Shown: piece after piece, positions 18,796-27,700 of the stretch | Position numbering within the stretch: position 1 is the stretch's first letter | Layout of the letters: every line of letters starts with the position of its first letter | Origin: RPQJ01 sp963744735 | GTDB taxonomy: Bacteria; Pseudomonadota; Gammaproteobacteria; Steroidobacterales; Steroidobacteraceae | NCBI GenBank assembly: GCA_963744735.1 | Contig: CAVUVH010000003.1 | Span: forward strand, 53,103-117,102 | Direction of reading: 5' to 3' | Length of the DNA: 64,000 nucleotides | Translations under genes and position numbers: made by a program | The notes under the pieces: model-generated | Database searches by the model: none | What the model was told of the DNA's origin: nothing | The model's input: the letters and a program-made list of their open reading frames with translations, nothing else

Positions 18796-21201
18796 ATGTC
18801 TTTCATGCGTTCTTTACTGGCGCTGTGCGCCCTTGGTCTTTGCAGCCTGGCCGGTCACGCCCAGACCACGCCGGCCGTTTCCACCGTCGTCGCCTTCAGC
18901 CTGTCGAATCCGGTCGGCAACGTGGTCAAGGGAGAGGACGGCGCGCTGTATGGGACGGCCCTGCCGATCACCGCCTCCCGGCGGCCTCATCTGGCGCTCG
19001 ACGGTCGACGGCAGCAACGTCAGGACGCTGTACCAGCTCACGGCCGACGATGCGCTCTCGCCCGGCGCCGGGTTGACGCTCGCCAGCAACATGCTTTACG
19101 GCACGACGCGGTTCGGCAAGCCGACCGACATCACCGGCGCCGGCACGGTGTTTCGCATCGCGCCGGACGGCACCGGCTTCCAGATCATCTTCCGCTTTGC
19201 CCCGACGACCGGCTCGAACGTGCTGCTGAGCCCGAAGAATGCCAATGGCGCCTATCCGGAAGCGGAACTGACCGAGGGCGCCGACGGCTATCTCTATGGG
19301 ACGGCCACGGCGGGCGGCCCCGAGGGCACCGGTACGGTCTTCAAGCTGTCGAAGGATGGCACCGACTTCCAGTTGCTGAAGAGCTTCGGCGCCGTCATTC
19401 GCACGCTGACTGGCTTCGGCGGGGCCGAGGCCTCGGTGGTGGCCGACCCGACCAATGCCAGCAACAGGGTGGCCAGGGTGGTGAAGTCGGCAACGGCCGA
19501 GTTGTCGGCAGGTGTAACCGTGTCGACGGGCGCCAACAACACGGTCGGCACGATCCCGTTCACGGCTACCAGCACCAGGATGACGGTGCGGGTGTACTCG
19601 CCCAGGGCCGGGATCCCGGTGCGACTCAAGGTGGAGGACGCCGCGGACCCGACGCGTTCGGTCGAGACCGAGGCGCTGACGACGAAGGTCAACACCTGGG
19701 AGACGCTGACGTTCGACTTCGCCAATCAGGTCGCAGGCACCGCGGCACTGAACCTGGCCTACACCTACAACAGGCTTTCGATCTTCTTCGACTACGGCAA
19801 GACCGGCGCCGCAGGCGGCAGCGGCACGTTCTACTTTGACGATGTGCTGTTCGACACCTCCGGCGGTGGCAGCAGCTTCACGCCAATCACCTTCGACTCG
19901 GCGACGGTCACGTACACGCTGACTGGCTTCGGCGGGGCCACGGCCTCGGTGGTGGCCGATCCGGATCCGACCAATGCCGCCAACATTGTGGCCAGGGTGG
20001 TGAAGTCGGCAACGGCCGAGTTGTCGGCAGGTGTAACCGTGTCGACGGGCGCCAACAACACCGTCGGCACGATCCCGTTCACGGCCACCAGCACCAGGAT
20101 GACGGTGCGGGTGTACTCGCCCAGGGCCGGGATCCCGGTGCGACTCAAGGTGGAGGATGCCGCGGACCCGACGCGTTCGGTCGAGACCGAGGCGCTGACG
20201 ACGAAGGTCAACACCTGGGAGACGCTGACGTTCGACTTCGCCAATCAGGTCGCAGGCACCGCGGCACTGAATCTGGCCTACACCTACAACAGGCTTTCGA
20301 TCTTCTTCGACTACGGCAAGACCGGCGCCGCAGGCGGCAGCGGCACGTTCTACTTTGACGATGTGCTGTTCGACGCCTCCGGCGGTGGCAGCAGCTTCAA
20401 GCCGATCACCTTCGCGCTTGCGTGCGGGCTGACCCTGACGGTGGACGGGGCGGGCCCCGCCGGTCCGCTCGTGCTCGGCGACGATGGCTTGTTTTACGGC
20501 ACGACCACGGCCGGCGGTCCCGACGGTTGCGGCGCGATCTTCCGCATCGGCTTCGATGGCACTGGCTTCGAGGTGCTGCGGCATTTCAGCGCCGCCACGG
20601 CGGATGCCACCACCGGGCTGCCCGAGAATGCCGACGGCGCCACGCCCATCGGCGGGCTGATCGACGGCGGCGACGGCGTGTTCTATGGCACGACCGCGCA
20701 GGGCGGAACCGAAGGTCGCGGTGTCGTCTACTCGATCACGCCCGCGGGCGTGTTCAACGTGCTGCACGTCTTCGACAACGCCAATGGCTCGCGCCCGCTG
20801 GCGGAACTGCTGCTGGGAACGGATGGCAAGCTCTACGGCACGACTGCGGCCGGCGGCGTCAACTCGGCCGGCACCACGACCTCGTTCGGCACGATCTTCT
20901 CGATCGGCCGCGACGGCACCGGCTTCACGCGGCTGTACAGCTTCGACGGCTCGCAGGGCTCGACCCCGGGCAGCCAGCTGTTGCAGCTGTCGAGCGGAGT
21001 GTTCGTGGGGCTCTCCAGCGCCTCCGGCAGTCTGCGGCTACGGCACGCTGTTCCGCTACAGCGCAGGCCGGCGATACCGTCGACGGCAACAGGAGATGCG
21101 GCCGCAGCAGCAACAATGACAACGGCGGCGGCACGGCAGGCCTTGGACTGCTCGCGCTGCTCGGCGCCCTGGCGCTCGGCCGGCGCCGACGGCACGGCTG
21201 A
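18796..21201 (+). CDS. Secreted GloVer-repeat protein with two carbohydrate-binding-like domains and a GlyGly-CTERM-like tail (three frameshifts)
   Basis: About 800 residues when read across shifts at ~18979, ~21034 and ~21069, each equal to one extra base. A signal peptide (SLLALCALGLCSLAGHAQ) is followed by short repeats of the GloVer kind (DGYLYGTATAGGPEGTGTVF, DGLFYGTTTAGGPDGCGAIF, DGKLYGTTAAGGVNSAG), usually seen in secreted beta-propeller-like proteins. Between two of these repeats lie two nearly identical ~165-residue domains (TLTGFGGATASVVADP to GTFYFDDVLFD) resembling beta-sandwich modules attached to GH16 laminarinases. The C-terminus has a Gly run, a hydrophobic segment GLGLLALLGALALG and RRRR, as in GlyGly-CTERM proteins processed by rhombosortase. 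It is probably cell-surface and binds a polysaccharide; no catalytic domain is visible. Confidence 0.75.
19403..20414 (+). repeat. Tandem ~495-bp intragenic duplication (two units)
   Basis: Unit 1 is 19403-19895 and unit 2 is 19916-20414. They are almost identical; unit 2 carries six extra bases (GATCCG) after GGTGGCCGA, plus scattered single substitutions such as GAGG to ACGG. Each unit encodes one copy of the carbohydrate-binding-like domain. Such high identity at DNA level implies a recent duplication or ongoing gene conversion, or an assembly expansion. Confidence 0.9.
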
Positions 21202-21225
21202 TCTCACGCACGCAGGGGAGCAGGC

Positions 21226-23445
21226 ATGGCGGGCATCGAACTGCATCACCGGACCTGCTCGCTCTGCGAGGCGATGTGCGGCATCGTCATCGAGCACCGC
21301 GCCGGCGAGGTGCTGTCGATCAAGCCGAACAAGGATGACGTGCTGAGCCGCGGGCACATCTGCCCCAAGGCGGTCGCGCTCAAGGACCTGCACGACGATC
21401 CGGATCGCGTGCGGCGGCCGTTGCGGCGCACTGCGCAGGGCTGGCAGGAGATTTCCTGGGACGACGCGTTCGCCGAGATCGAGTCCCGCATCGGCCGGGT
21501 CCGCGCCACGCACGGCGACGACGCGGTCGCGATCTATGCCGGCAATCCCACCGTGCACAACCTGGGCGCGATGCTCGGCATCGGCGACTTCATCCGCGCG
21601 GTGCACACGCGCAACCTCTACTCCGCCACCAGCGTCGACCAGTTGCCGCACATGGTCGCCTCGTGGGCGATGTTCGGGCACCAGTTCCTGATGCCGGTGC
21701 CGGACATCGATCGCACGCAGCTGTTCGTCTGCATCGGCGGCAACCCGGTGGCCTCCGGCGGCTCGATCATGGGCGCGCCCGGGTTCGAGAAGCGGATCGA
21801 TGCGCTGCACGCGCGCGGCGGCCGCTTCGTGGTCGTGGACCCGCGACGGACCGAATCGGCGGCGATTGCGGATGACTACCTCGGCATCCGGCCCGGCACC
21901 GACGTGTACCTGCTGCTGGCGCTGCTGCACGAAGTGTTCAGCAATGGACGGGTCGAGCTCGCCCACCTGGCGCCGCACGTCGCGGGCCTCGGCGAACTGC
22001 GCACCGCCGTGCTCGGGTTTGCGCCGGCCGCACTCGCGGCGCGGACCGGCCTGCCGGCCTCGCGCATCGCCGCGCTGGCACACGAACTGATGGCCGAGCC
22101 GCGGGCGCTGGTCTACGGCCGGGTGGGCGCCTGCACGCAGGAATTCGGCGGCCTGACGCTGTGGCTGATCTATTGCCTCAATGCCGTCACCGGGCACCTC
22201 GACCGCGAGGGCGGCATGATGTTTGCCGAGCCGGCGGTGGACCTGACGCGCGCCTACGGCTCGCGCGGCCACTACGGCAAGTTCCATTCCCGCGTGCGCA
22301 AGCTGCCGGAATTCGGCAACGAGCTGCCGGTCGCGGCGCTGGCGGAGGAGATCGCGACACCCGGCCCCGGCCAGGTGCGCGCGCTGTTCACGTTTGCCGG
22401 CAACCCGGTGCTGTCGACGCCCAATGGCGTGCAGCTCGACGCGGCGCTGGCACAGCTCGATTTCATGGTGTCGGTCGATCTCTACGTCAACGAGACGACG
22501 CGGCATGCGCACCTGATCCTGCCGCCGACCAGCCCGCTCGAGCGCAGCCACTACGACATCGCGCTGAGCGGCTTTGCCGTCCGCAACGTGGCCAAGTACT
22601 CGCCGCCGCTGCTGCCGAAGCCCGCCGGCGCGCTGCACGATCACGAGATCCTGGCGCAGCTGACGCGGCGCCTGCGTCGCGCGCCGCGCACGCCTGGCGC
22701 ACGCTTGCAGCAGTTCGTGCGCGATGCGCTGGTACGCCGGCTCGGGCCGGACGGCATGCTCGACTGGATGCTGCGGACCGGCCGTTACGGCGTGCCGCTG
22801 GCCGGACGCATGCGGCTGCTGGCGGCAATGCCGGGATTCGGCGCGCTGCGCAAGCTGCTGTCGGCAACGGACCGCAAGCCCGTGGGCCTCGGCCTGCAGC
22901 GGCTGCGCGAGTCGCCGAACGGCGTCGACCTCGGCCCGCTCGAGACTGCGTTTCCGCGCCGGATTGCCGCGCCCGATGGCCGCCTGCAGCTCGCGCCCGC
23001 GCTGTTCGTCGCCGACCTCGCGCGCGCGCAGGCTGCCTTGGCAGCGCCTGTGCCGGCGCTGCTGCTGATCGGCCGGCGGCACGTGCGCAGCAACAACTCC
23101 TGGCTGCACAACAGCCAGCGACTGGTCAAAGGCAAGCCGCGCTGCACGCTGCTGATGCACCCCGACGACGCCGCCGGGCGCGGTCTCGCGGACGGAGCGG
23201 TGGCGCAGGTTCGCTCGCGGGTGGGCGCGGTCGAAGTCCCGGTCGAGATCACGCCCGACATCCAGCCGGGCGTGGTGAGCCTGCCGCACGGCTGGGGCCA
23301 CGGCCGGGCGGGCGTGAGGCTGGCGGTCGCGCAGGCGCATGCCGGCGTGAGCATCAACGACCTCGTCGACGACCAGCGGGTCGACGTCCTGACCGGGACG
23401 GCCGTGCTGAACGGCACGCCGGTCGAGGTCACGCTGGCGGCGTAG
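21226..23445 (+). CDS. Molybdopterin-dependent oxidoreductase (formate dehydrogenase-like, DMSO reductase superfamily)
   Basis: 739 residues, single subunit. The N-terminal 4Fe-4S motif is CSLCEAMCGIVIE with the fourth Cys in GHICPKAVAL. Next come the Mo-bisMGD domains with WDDAFAEIESRIGRV, AIYAGNPTVHNLG, VCIGGNPVASGGS and VVVDPRRTESA, and a C-terminal MGD-binding domain containing RRHVRSNNSWLHNS and SLPHGWGHGRAGV. No twin-arginine leader is seen, so a cytoplasmic site is inferred. The expected electron-transfer subunits, maturation factors and molybdenum cofactor genes are not nearby, so partner and substrate are unknown. A good ribosome site (AGGGGAG) precedes the ATG. Length fits stand-alone members of the superfamily. 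Confidence 0.88.
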   Translation: MAGIELHHRTCSLCEAMCGIVIEHRAGEVLSIKPNKDDVLSRGHICPKAVALKDLHDDPDRVRRPLRRTAQGWQEISWDDAFAEIESRIGRVRATHGDDAVAIYAGNPTVHNLGAMLGIGDFIRAVHTRNLYSATSVDQLPHMVASWAMFGHQFLMPVPDIDRTQLFVCIGGNPVASGGSIMGAPGFEKRIDALHARGGRFVVVDPRRTESAAIADDYLGIRPGTDVYLLLALLHEVFSNGRVELAHLAPHVAGLGELRTAVLGFAPAALAARTGLPASRIAALAHELMAEPRALVYGRVGACTQEFGGLTLWLIYCLNAVTGHLDREGGMMFAEPAVDLTRAYGSRGHYGKFHSRVRKLPEFGNELPVAALAEEIATPGPGQVRALFTFAGNPVLSTPNGVQLDAALAQLDFMVSVDLYVNETTRHAHLILPPTSPLERSHYDIALSGFAVRNVAKYSPPLLPKPAGALHDHEILAQLTRRLRRAPRTPGARLQQFVRDALVRRLGPDGMLDWMLRTGRYGVPLAGRMRLLAAMPGFGALRKLLSATDRKPVGLGLQRLRESPNGVDLGPLETAFPRRIAAPDGRLQLAPALFVADLARAQAALAAPVPALLLIGRRHVRSNNSWLHNSQRLVKGKPRCTLLMHPDDAAGRGLADGAVAQVRSRVGAVEVPVEITPDIQPGVVSLPHGWGHGRAGVRLAVAQAHAGVSINDLVDDQRVDVLTGTAVLNGTPVEVTLAA

Positions 23446-23473
23446 ATTTTCTTCCAGCTCAACCGGGACATAC

Positions 23474-24298
23474 ATGAATACAGGATTCGGCGGCGGGGCC
23501 GTTTTTGTCGCAACCGTGACCTTGATGGCCAGTCAACTCATGGCCGGGCCGGCGCTCGCGGCGGAACCCGATGCCAATCTCGCGCTGCAGCTCTCCAATC
23601 CCGTGGCGGCGCTGATCAGCGTGCCCATGCAGCTGAATTACGACCAGGACATCGGGCCTGACGACGCGGGCGACCGCTGGCTGCTCAACGTGCAGCCGGT
23701 GGTGCCGTTCGACCTCAACGAGGACTGGAACCTCATCTCCCGCACCATCCTGCCGATCGTGCGGCAGGAGGACATTTTTCCCGGATCCGGGACCCAGACG
23801 GGCACCGGCGACGTGGTGCAGAGCGTTTTCTTCTCGCCCAAGGCGCCCACGGCCTCCGGCTGGATCCTGGGCGCGGGGCCGGTGCTGCTGCTCCCTACGG
23901 GCTCGAACGACCTGCTGACCGCCGACAAGTGGGGCGCCGGGCCCACGGTGGTGGCGCTCAAGCAGAGCAACGGCTGGACCCGCGGCGTGCTCGCGAACCA
24001 CATCTGGTCTTTTGCCGGTGACGGCGATCGCGCGGACGTCAACGCGACCTTCATGCAGCCGTTCCTGACGTACACCACGCCCGACAGCTGGACTTTCGGT
24101 CTCAACACCGAGAGCAGCTACGACTGGGAGAGCGAGCAGTGGTCGGTGCCGGTCAACGTGTCGGCCTCGAAGCTGACGCGATTCGGCAGCCAGCTGGTCA
24201 GCCTGGGAGGCGGCCTGCGCTACTGGGCGGACAGCCCCGACAGCGGCGCGGAAGGCCTGGGCCTCCGCTTCACCGTCACGCTGCTGTTTCCAAGGTAG
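23474..24298 (+). CDS. Putative outer-membrane beta-barrel protein (transporter-like, MetA/phenol-degradation family resemblance)
   Basis: 274 residues. A signal peptide ends at about MAGPALAAEP. The mature part alternates short amphipathic beta-strands with turns: VAALISVPMQLNYDQDIGP, LLNVQPVVPFDLNEDWNLIS, WGAGPTVVALKQSNGW, QPFLTYTTPDSWTFGLN and the last strand GLRFTVTLLFPR, which ends in an aromatic-x-Arg as barrel proteins tend to. This pattern matches uncharacterised transporters grouped with MetA-pathway proteins. It follows the molybdenum enzyme by 28 bases and may share its transcript. A functional link is only inferred. Confidence 0.65.
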   Translation: MNTGFGGGAVFVATVTLMASQLMAGPALAAEPDANLALQLSNPVAALISVPMQLNYDQDIGPDDAGDRWLLNVQPVVPFDLNEDWNLISRTILPIVRQEDIFPGSGTQTGTGDVVQSVFFSPKAPTASGWILGAGPVLLLPTGSNDLLTADKWGAGPTVVALKQSNGWTRGVLANHIWSFAGDGDRADVNATFMQPFLTYTTPDSWTFGLNTESSYDWESEQWSVPVNVSASKLTRFGSQLVSLGGGLRYWADSPDSGAEGLGLRFTVTLLFPR

Positions 24299-24316
24299 CA
24301 GTCCCGTGCTGCAGGC

Positions 24317-24601
24317 GTGACCAGCAAGCGACCCGAAGCACTCGATCCGCAGGCCATCGACGCGCTGTACGGGCTCGAGCCCGTGTTCGAGCCGGGCGGC
24401 CCGGAGTCAGCGCGGTCGACGGAGTTCGTCGCGATCCAGTGCCCGTATTGCGGGGAGCAGTTTGAAACCGCCGTCGACCTGTCGGCCGGATCCTTCAGTT
24501 ATGTCGAGGACTGCCAGGTTTGCTGCCAGCCGATTGACCTGACGGGTGAGGTGGATGACGCGGGCGCGCTCGCCGGGCTTGCGGCCAACAGGACGAATTG
24601 A
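24317..24601 (+). CDS. CPXCG motif-containing cysteine-rich protein
   Basis: 94 residues from a GTG start. The core contains the two zinc-ribbon-like half sites IQCPYCGEQFE and DCQVCCQPIDL, separated by an acidic strand ETAVDLSAGSFSYVEDC. This is the layout of the small CPXCG family found next to varied genes in gammaproteobacteria; its function is not known. Here the N-terminus is ~35 residues longer than the shortest members. It lies 18 bases downstream of the beta-barrel gene. The following 145 bases (24602-24746) contain nothing I can identify. Confidence 0.8.
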   Translation: MTSKRPEALDPQAIDALYGLEPVFEPGGPESARSTEFVAIQCPYCGEQFETAVDLSAGSFSYVEDCQVCCQPIDLTGEVDDAGALAGLAANRTN

Positions 24602-24746
24602 GCCTTGCCGGAATCGCCAGGTCAGCCCGAGCACGGCCGAGTCGAAGCGTGCAAACGTGTCAGGTCGTCGTTGTCCGCGCGCCGTCTGATCGATTCACGG
24701 TTGTACATGGGTACGGGGTTGTACCTGTGCATTCGATACCGGGCTG

Positions 24747-26564
24747 TTAAGCCACGTACCTGCGGATCTGCGCTCGAGCGTCCGCCAATGTCGCGACGAT
24801 GTGCGTTCTCATGTCCGGGCCGACCCGTTCCTTCGCCTCGTTCAGGTCGCCGGGTGAATTCCACAGGCCTACGACCAGGTTCATCTCTGGAAATCGGCGG
24901 CGAAGACGCATGCGAAGGCGGCGAGCATGCGCCACGGCCGCGGGCGGCGCGGCGGAGATGCAGACCACATCGGCTGTGCGCTGTTCGACGTACTCGACCA
25001 GTTCGCTGGCTGCAGCCATCGCCTCAGCGGGGACGGTCTCGACGACACAGCCGGGGATGTCCACGATCTGCGCGAGCATCATCGCGGCCAGTTCATCCGC
25101 CTCGCCGTGAGCCGGCAGACAGAGGACGCAGAGCGCCGGGCAGGCCTGCCCGACCGGCAGTGACCGGAGCCGCGTCTGCCGCCTACGTCCTCGTTGCCCG
25201 CCTTCTGCTGCAGTTCCTGCTGGCGCCACCCCGTTCCTGGATCATGGACTTCGAGCGTCTGCAGGATGAACGTGTGCCGGGTCTCCTCGATCTCGCCGCG
25301 ACGCCAATGCGTTTCGGCTGAAGACCAGTGCCGGGATCAGCACCGTGTCGTAGACCTCGACGAGCGGTGAGTGCTCGAAGTATTCGTCGAGCAGTTCGGC
25401 AGCCTCTTCGTCATCGCCAGCAAGGAGCCGCTGATAGAACGCTTCGTGGGCTCGAACACCGGCTTGTCGCCCAGCAGCGTGTTCAGGAAGGACAGCTGGG
25501 GTACGTGCTTGCCGACCACCAGCAGGCACACGGTCAATGGTGTCGCCAGCAGCAGTCCCACCACTCCCCACAACCAGGTCCAGAAGACCGCCGCCAGCAG
25601 CACCGCGACAGCCGACACGCCCGTGTTCTTGCCATAGAGCCACGGTTCGAGGGCGTTGTTGGTGACGAGTTCCAGGGCCACGAACAACCCGATCGTCAGG
25701 CCCGGCGCCACCCAGTCGCCCGAGATGGCCATCGACAGGCCAATCGGCATTGCCGCGGCAAGCCACGGGCCGAGGTAGGGAATGAATCGAAGGATCGTGG
25801 CCAGGATTCCCCACAGGGTCGGGGTTGGGCACGCCAATCAGATAGAGCCCGACGCCCACCGCGGTGCCGTAGATCGACATTGACCAGGAACGCCGCCGCG
25901 AGATACCGGCTGACCCGGGTGCCGGCGTCCTCCAGCATCTGGGTCGTCAGCGACACCTGGCCCTGTCCAACCAGGAGGATGAACCGGTCGCGCAGGTCGT
26001 CCCGACGGACCAGGAAGAACACGACGAGAATGATCACCACACCGACCGAGCCCAGCACCTGAAGCACGGTGCCAAACACGCTGCCAAAGACCTGCAGCGG
26101 GCTCGCCGGCGACGAAATGATCCGGACCGCAATAGGGCCATTCCTTGGTCCCCTGCGGCGCGCTGTGCCAGTTCGACGGGCGACAGGTTCTCGCTCATGC
26201 CCTGGGCCGTTCTCGTGACCCTGCCCAGCGTGGCGCTGACATATGTGTTCGCCGACTGCAGCTTCGCCTTCAGGTTGGTCTCGTATTCGGGCATCCGCGG
26301 GGCAAGGTCCGACACTTGAACCGCGGCCATCCACGTTGCGCCGGCGAACACCGTGAAGCCAACGAGTGCCGTCACCATCACGGCCGGGACGCGACCGAGC
26401 CAGTGTCGCTCGAGCCAGTCACACACGGGACTCAACAGGAAGCTCAGCAACACCGCGAGCGTGATCGGTACCAGCACGCCCTTGGCGACGTAGAGGGCTG
26501 CGACGATCACGGCGATCGACGCCAGCATCCGGGCTGACTTCGCGAGGTGGTCAGTGGCTGCCAT
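24747..26564 (-). CDS. AI-2E/PerM-family transporter with C-terminal B12-binding-like domain (badly frameshifted)
   Basis: Homology covers about 606 codons in pieces. N-terminal: SARMLASIAVIVAALYVAKG and SFLLSPVCDWLERHWLGRVP. Middle: FFLVRRDDLRDRFILLVGQG, IYGTAVGVGLYLIGVPNP and RFIPYLGPWLAAAMPIGLSM, typical AI-2E family loops and membrane segments. Then comes LLAGDDEEAAELLDEYFEHS, and finally a soluble domain (CVLCLPAHGEADELAAMMLA ... DVVCISAAPPAAVAHARRLR ... NLVVGLWN) resembling a cobalamin-binding Rossmann fold but without its DxHxxG motif. Frame changes occur near 26130, 25877, 25823, 25452, 25320 and 25140-25240; some are one base extra, others one base missing. Whether this is a decayed gene or a poorly sequenced one cannot be told here. 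Confidence 0.7.
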
Positions 26565-26851
26565 GAGGGTTGCTGCCGGACAGGCTCCACGGCATCGGCG
26601 AGAGTTCCCCGTTGGTCGAAGCGCCAGTTCAACGCATGTAATCAGGGTATGCCCGGAAGTCCGTTCTCATCTGTACGGTAGGGCACTGTCGGGTCCCGGT
26701 GACGTATCTCGACGTATTGACGAGATGCGGCCGCCGGTCCGAACATCCAAAGGCACCCGATGTGAAGTTCCTGAGGTGTCAGACCTCGCTATTTCAAATC
26801 CCCAGTGCGGCGTGCCGGCCGCTTGCCGGCGTACTGGATCAGGAGCAAACA

Positions 26852-27121
26852 GTGACCGCGTACAAAGACCAGGTTGAAGGCCGCATGAAAGAAGTGCAGG
26901 GCAAGATCAAGGAAGTCGCCGGCAAGCTCGTGGGCAACAAGGAGCTCCAGGCAAAAGGCAAGGCTCAGAAGACTCGCGGGAAGGCGCAGGCAAAGTTTGG
27001 CGACGTCAAGCAGAAGCTGAAGGCCACGAAGAAGAAGGCCACGAAGAAGGTGGCTGTGGCGAAGAAGAAGGCCACGAAGAAGGTGGCTGCGGCGAAGAAG
27101 AAGGCTGCGAAGAAGAAGTAA
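26852..27121 (+). CDS. CsbD-family stress protein with lysine-rich histone-H1-like tail
   Basis: 89 residues. A GTG start at 26852 is preceded by AGGAG with six-base spacing; a longer upstream extension of the same frame has no ribosome site and reads like non-coding sequence. Residues 1-50 are a CsbD domain (YKDQVEGRMKEVQGKIKEVA and LQAKGKAQKTRGKAQ). Residues ~55-89 are built of AKKKATKKVA-type units and end AAKKK, like bacterial H1-like nucleoid proteins. CsbD proteins are small, abundant stress proteins of unclear function. The tail suggests nucleic-acid binding, which is inference. The 287 bases upstream (26565-26851) hold no other gene. Confidence 0.8.
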   Translation: MTAYKDQVEGRMKEVQGKIKEVAGKLVGNKELQAKGKAQKTRGKAQAKFGDVKQKLKATKKKATKKVAVAKKKATKKVAAAKKKAAKKK

Positions 27122-27215
27122 CGGTACCTGGGCGCAGAGTGTCCTGCCGCCTGAGCGTCGGCCGACGGGCCAGAGCCCTCGATGGGGCTGACAGACTGAT
27201 TTTCTTTGGTCTGGA

Positions 27216-27243
27216 GGGGTCCCGGTCGGATTACCGGGACCCC
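27216..27243 (-). terminator. Hairpin just downstream of the tmRNA gene
   Basis: A perfect 11-bp stem (GGGGTCCCGGT with ACCGGGACCCC) and a six-base loop, beginning six bases after the 3' end of the tmRNA. It lacks a T-run on the minus strand, so it may be a 3' stabiliser or a non-canonical terminator. Confidence 0.6.
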
Positions 27244-27248
27244 AGCAG

Positions 27249-27603
27249 TGGTGGAGGCGGCGGGAATCGAACCCGCGTCCGCAAGCCCTACATTCCAGGA
27301 CCTACATGCTTAGCCGTCTTTTTGATTCTCGTCGTTCACTACCCAAGCGGCAGGGAAGATGACCGACCAGCTCAGGAACGTTTTAGCGAGCCAGCCCTCA
27401 GCACACTGGACACGCGAGCTTGTGAGCGCGTCCCCCGGGTCTGGATGCACAAGCACACGCCAGTCGGGGGTTAAGCGGGATTAAGCCGCTAGAGCGTAGT
27501 TGTCGTCGTTGGCAACTAATAGTTTGCAAGTGGTTTAACGAGGTATCTTGCACCTCGGCATGCACATGGAGTTTCGCGACCCACGTCGAAACCGGTCGCC
27601 CCC
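27249..27603 (-). ncRNA. ssrA: tmRNA (transfer-messenger RNA)
   Basis: A 355-base one-piece tmRNA that rescues stalled ribosomes. The 5' end GGGGGCGACC and the 3' end CGCCTCCACCA (CCA encoded) form a seven-pair acceptor stem with one G-U. The T arm GGGTTCGATTCCC is intact. The tag frame (27481-27513) reads from the resume codon GCC as ANDDNYALAA then TAA; the LAA end is the ClpXP/ClpAP degron and the tag equals that of many gammaproteobacteria. smpB lies immediately upstream on the same strand. Confidence 0.97.
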
Positions 27604-27633
27604 GTGAACAGCCCCAGTGTAGGGCCTGCGGCG

Positions 27634-27700
27634 GGGCAGGGACTAGTGGATCGGAAGCGGGCAAGGCGCGACCTCCCTAGCCCCTAGTCCCTAGCCCCTT
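27634..27700. repeat. G-rich / C-rich heptad element between smpB and ssrA
   Basis: A short G-rich arm (GGGCAGGGACTAGTGG, 27634-27649) faces a C-rich arm (27673-27700, repeating CCCTAGC and CCCTAGT). On the minus strand the C-rich arm supplies the smpB stop codon TAG and continues G-rich beyond it. Confidence 0.6.

Noticed and set aside
18796..21201. Programmed +1 frameshifting in the GloVer gene and others
   Set aside because: The frames stay open long after each shift and there is no shared slippery sequence or stop codon at the sites, so recoding signals are lacking; sequence error is simpler.
26699..26851. A 51-codon upstream extension of the CsbD frame
   Set aside because: No ribosome site precedes its start, while AGGAG sits correctly before the GTG at 26852; the extension has no CsbD homology.
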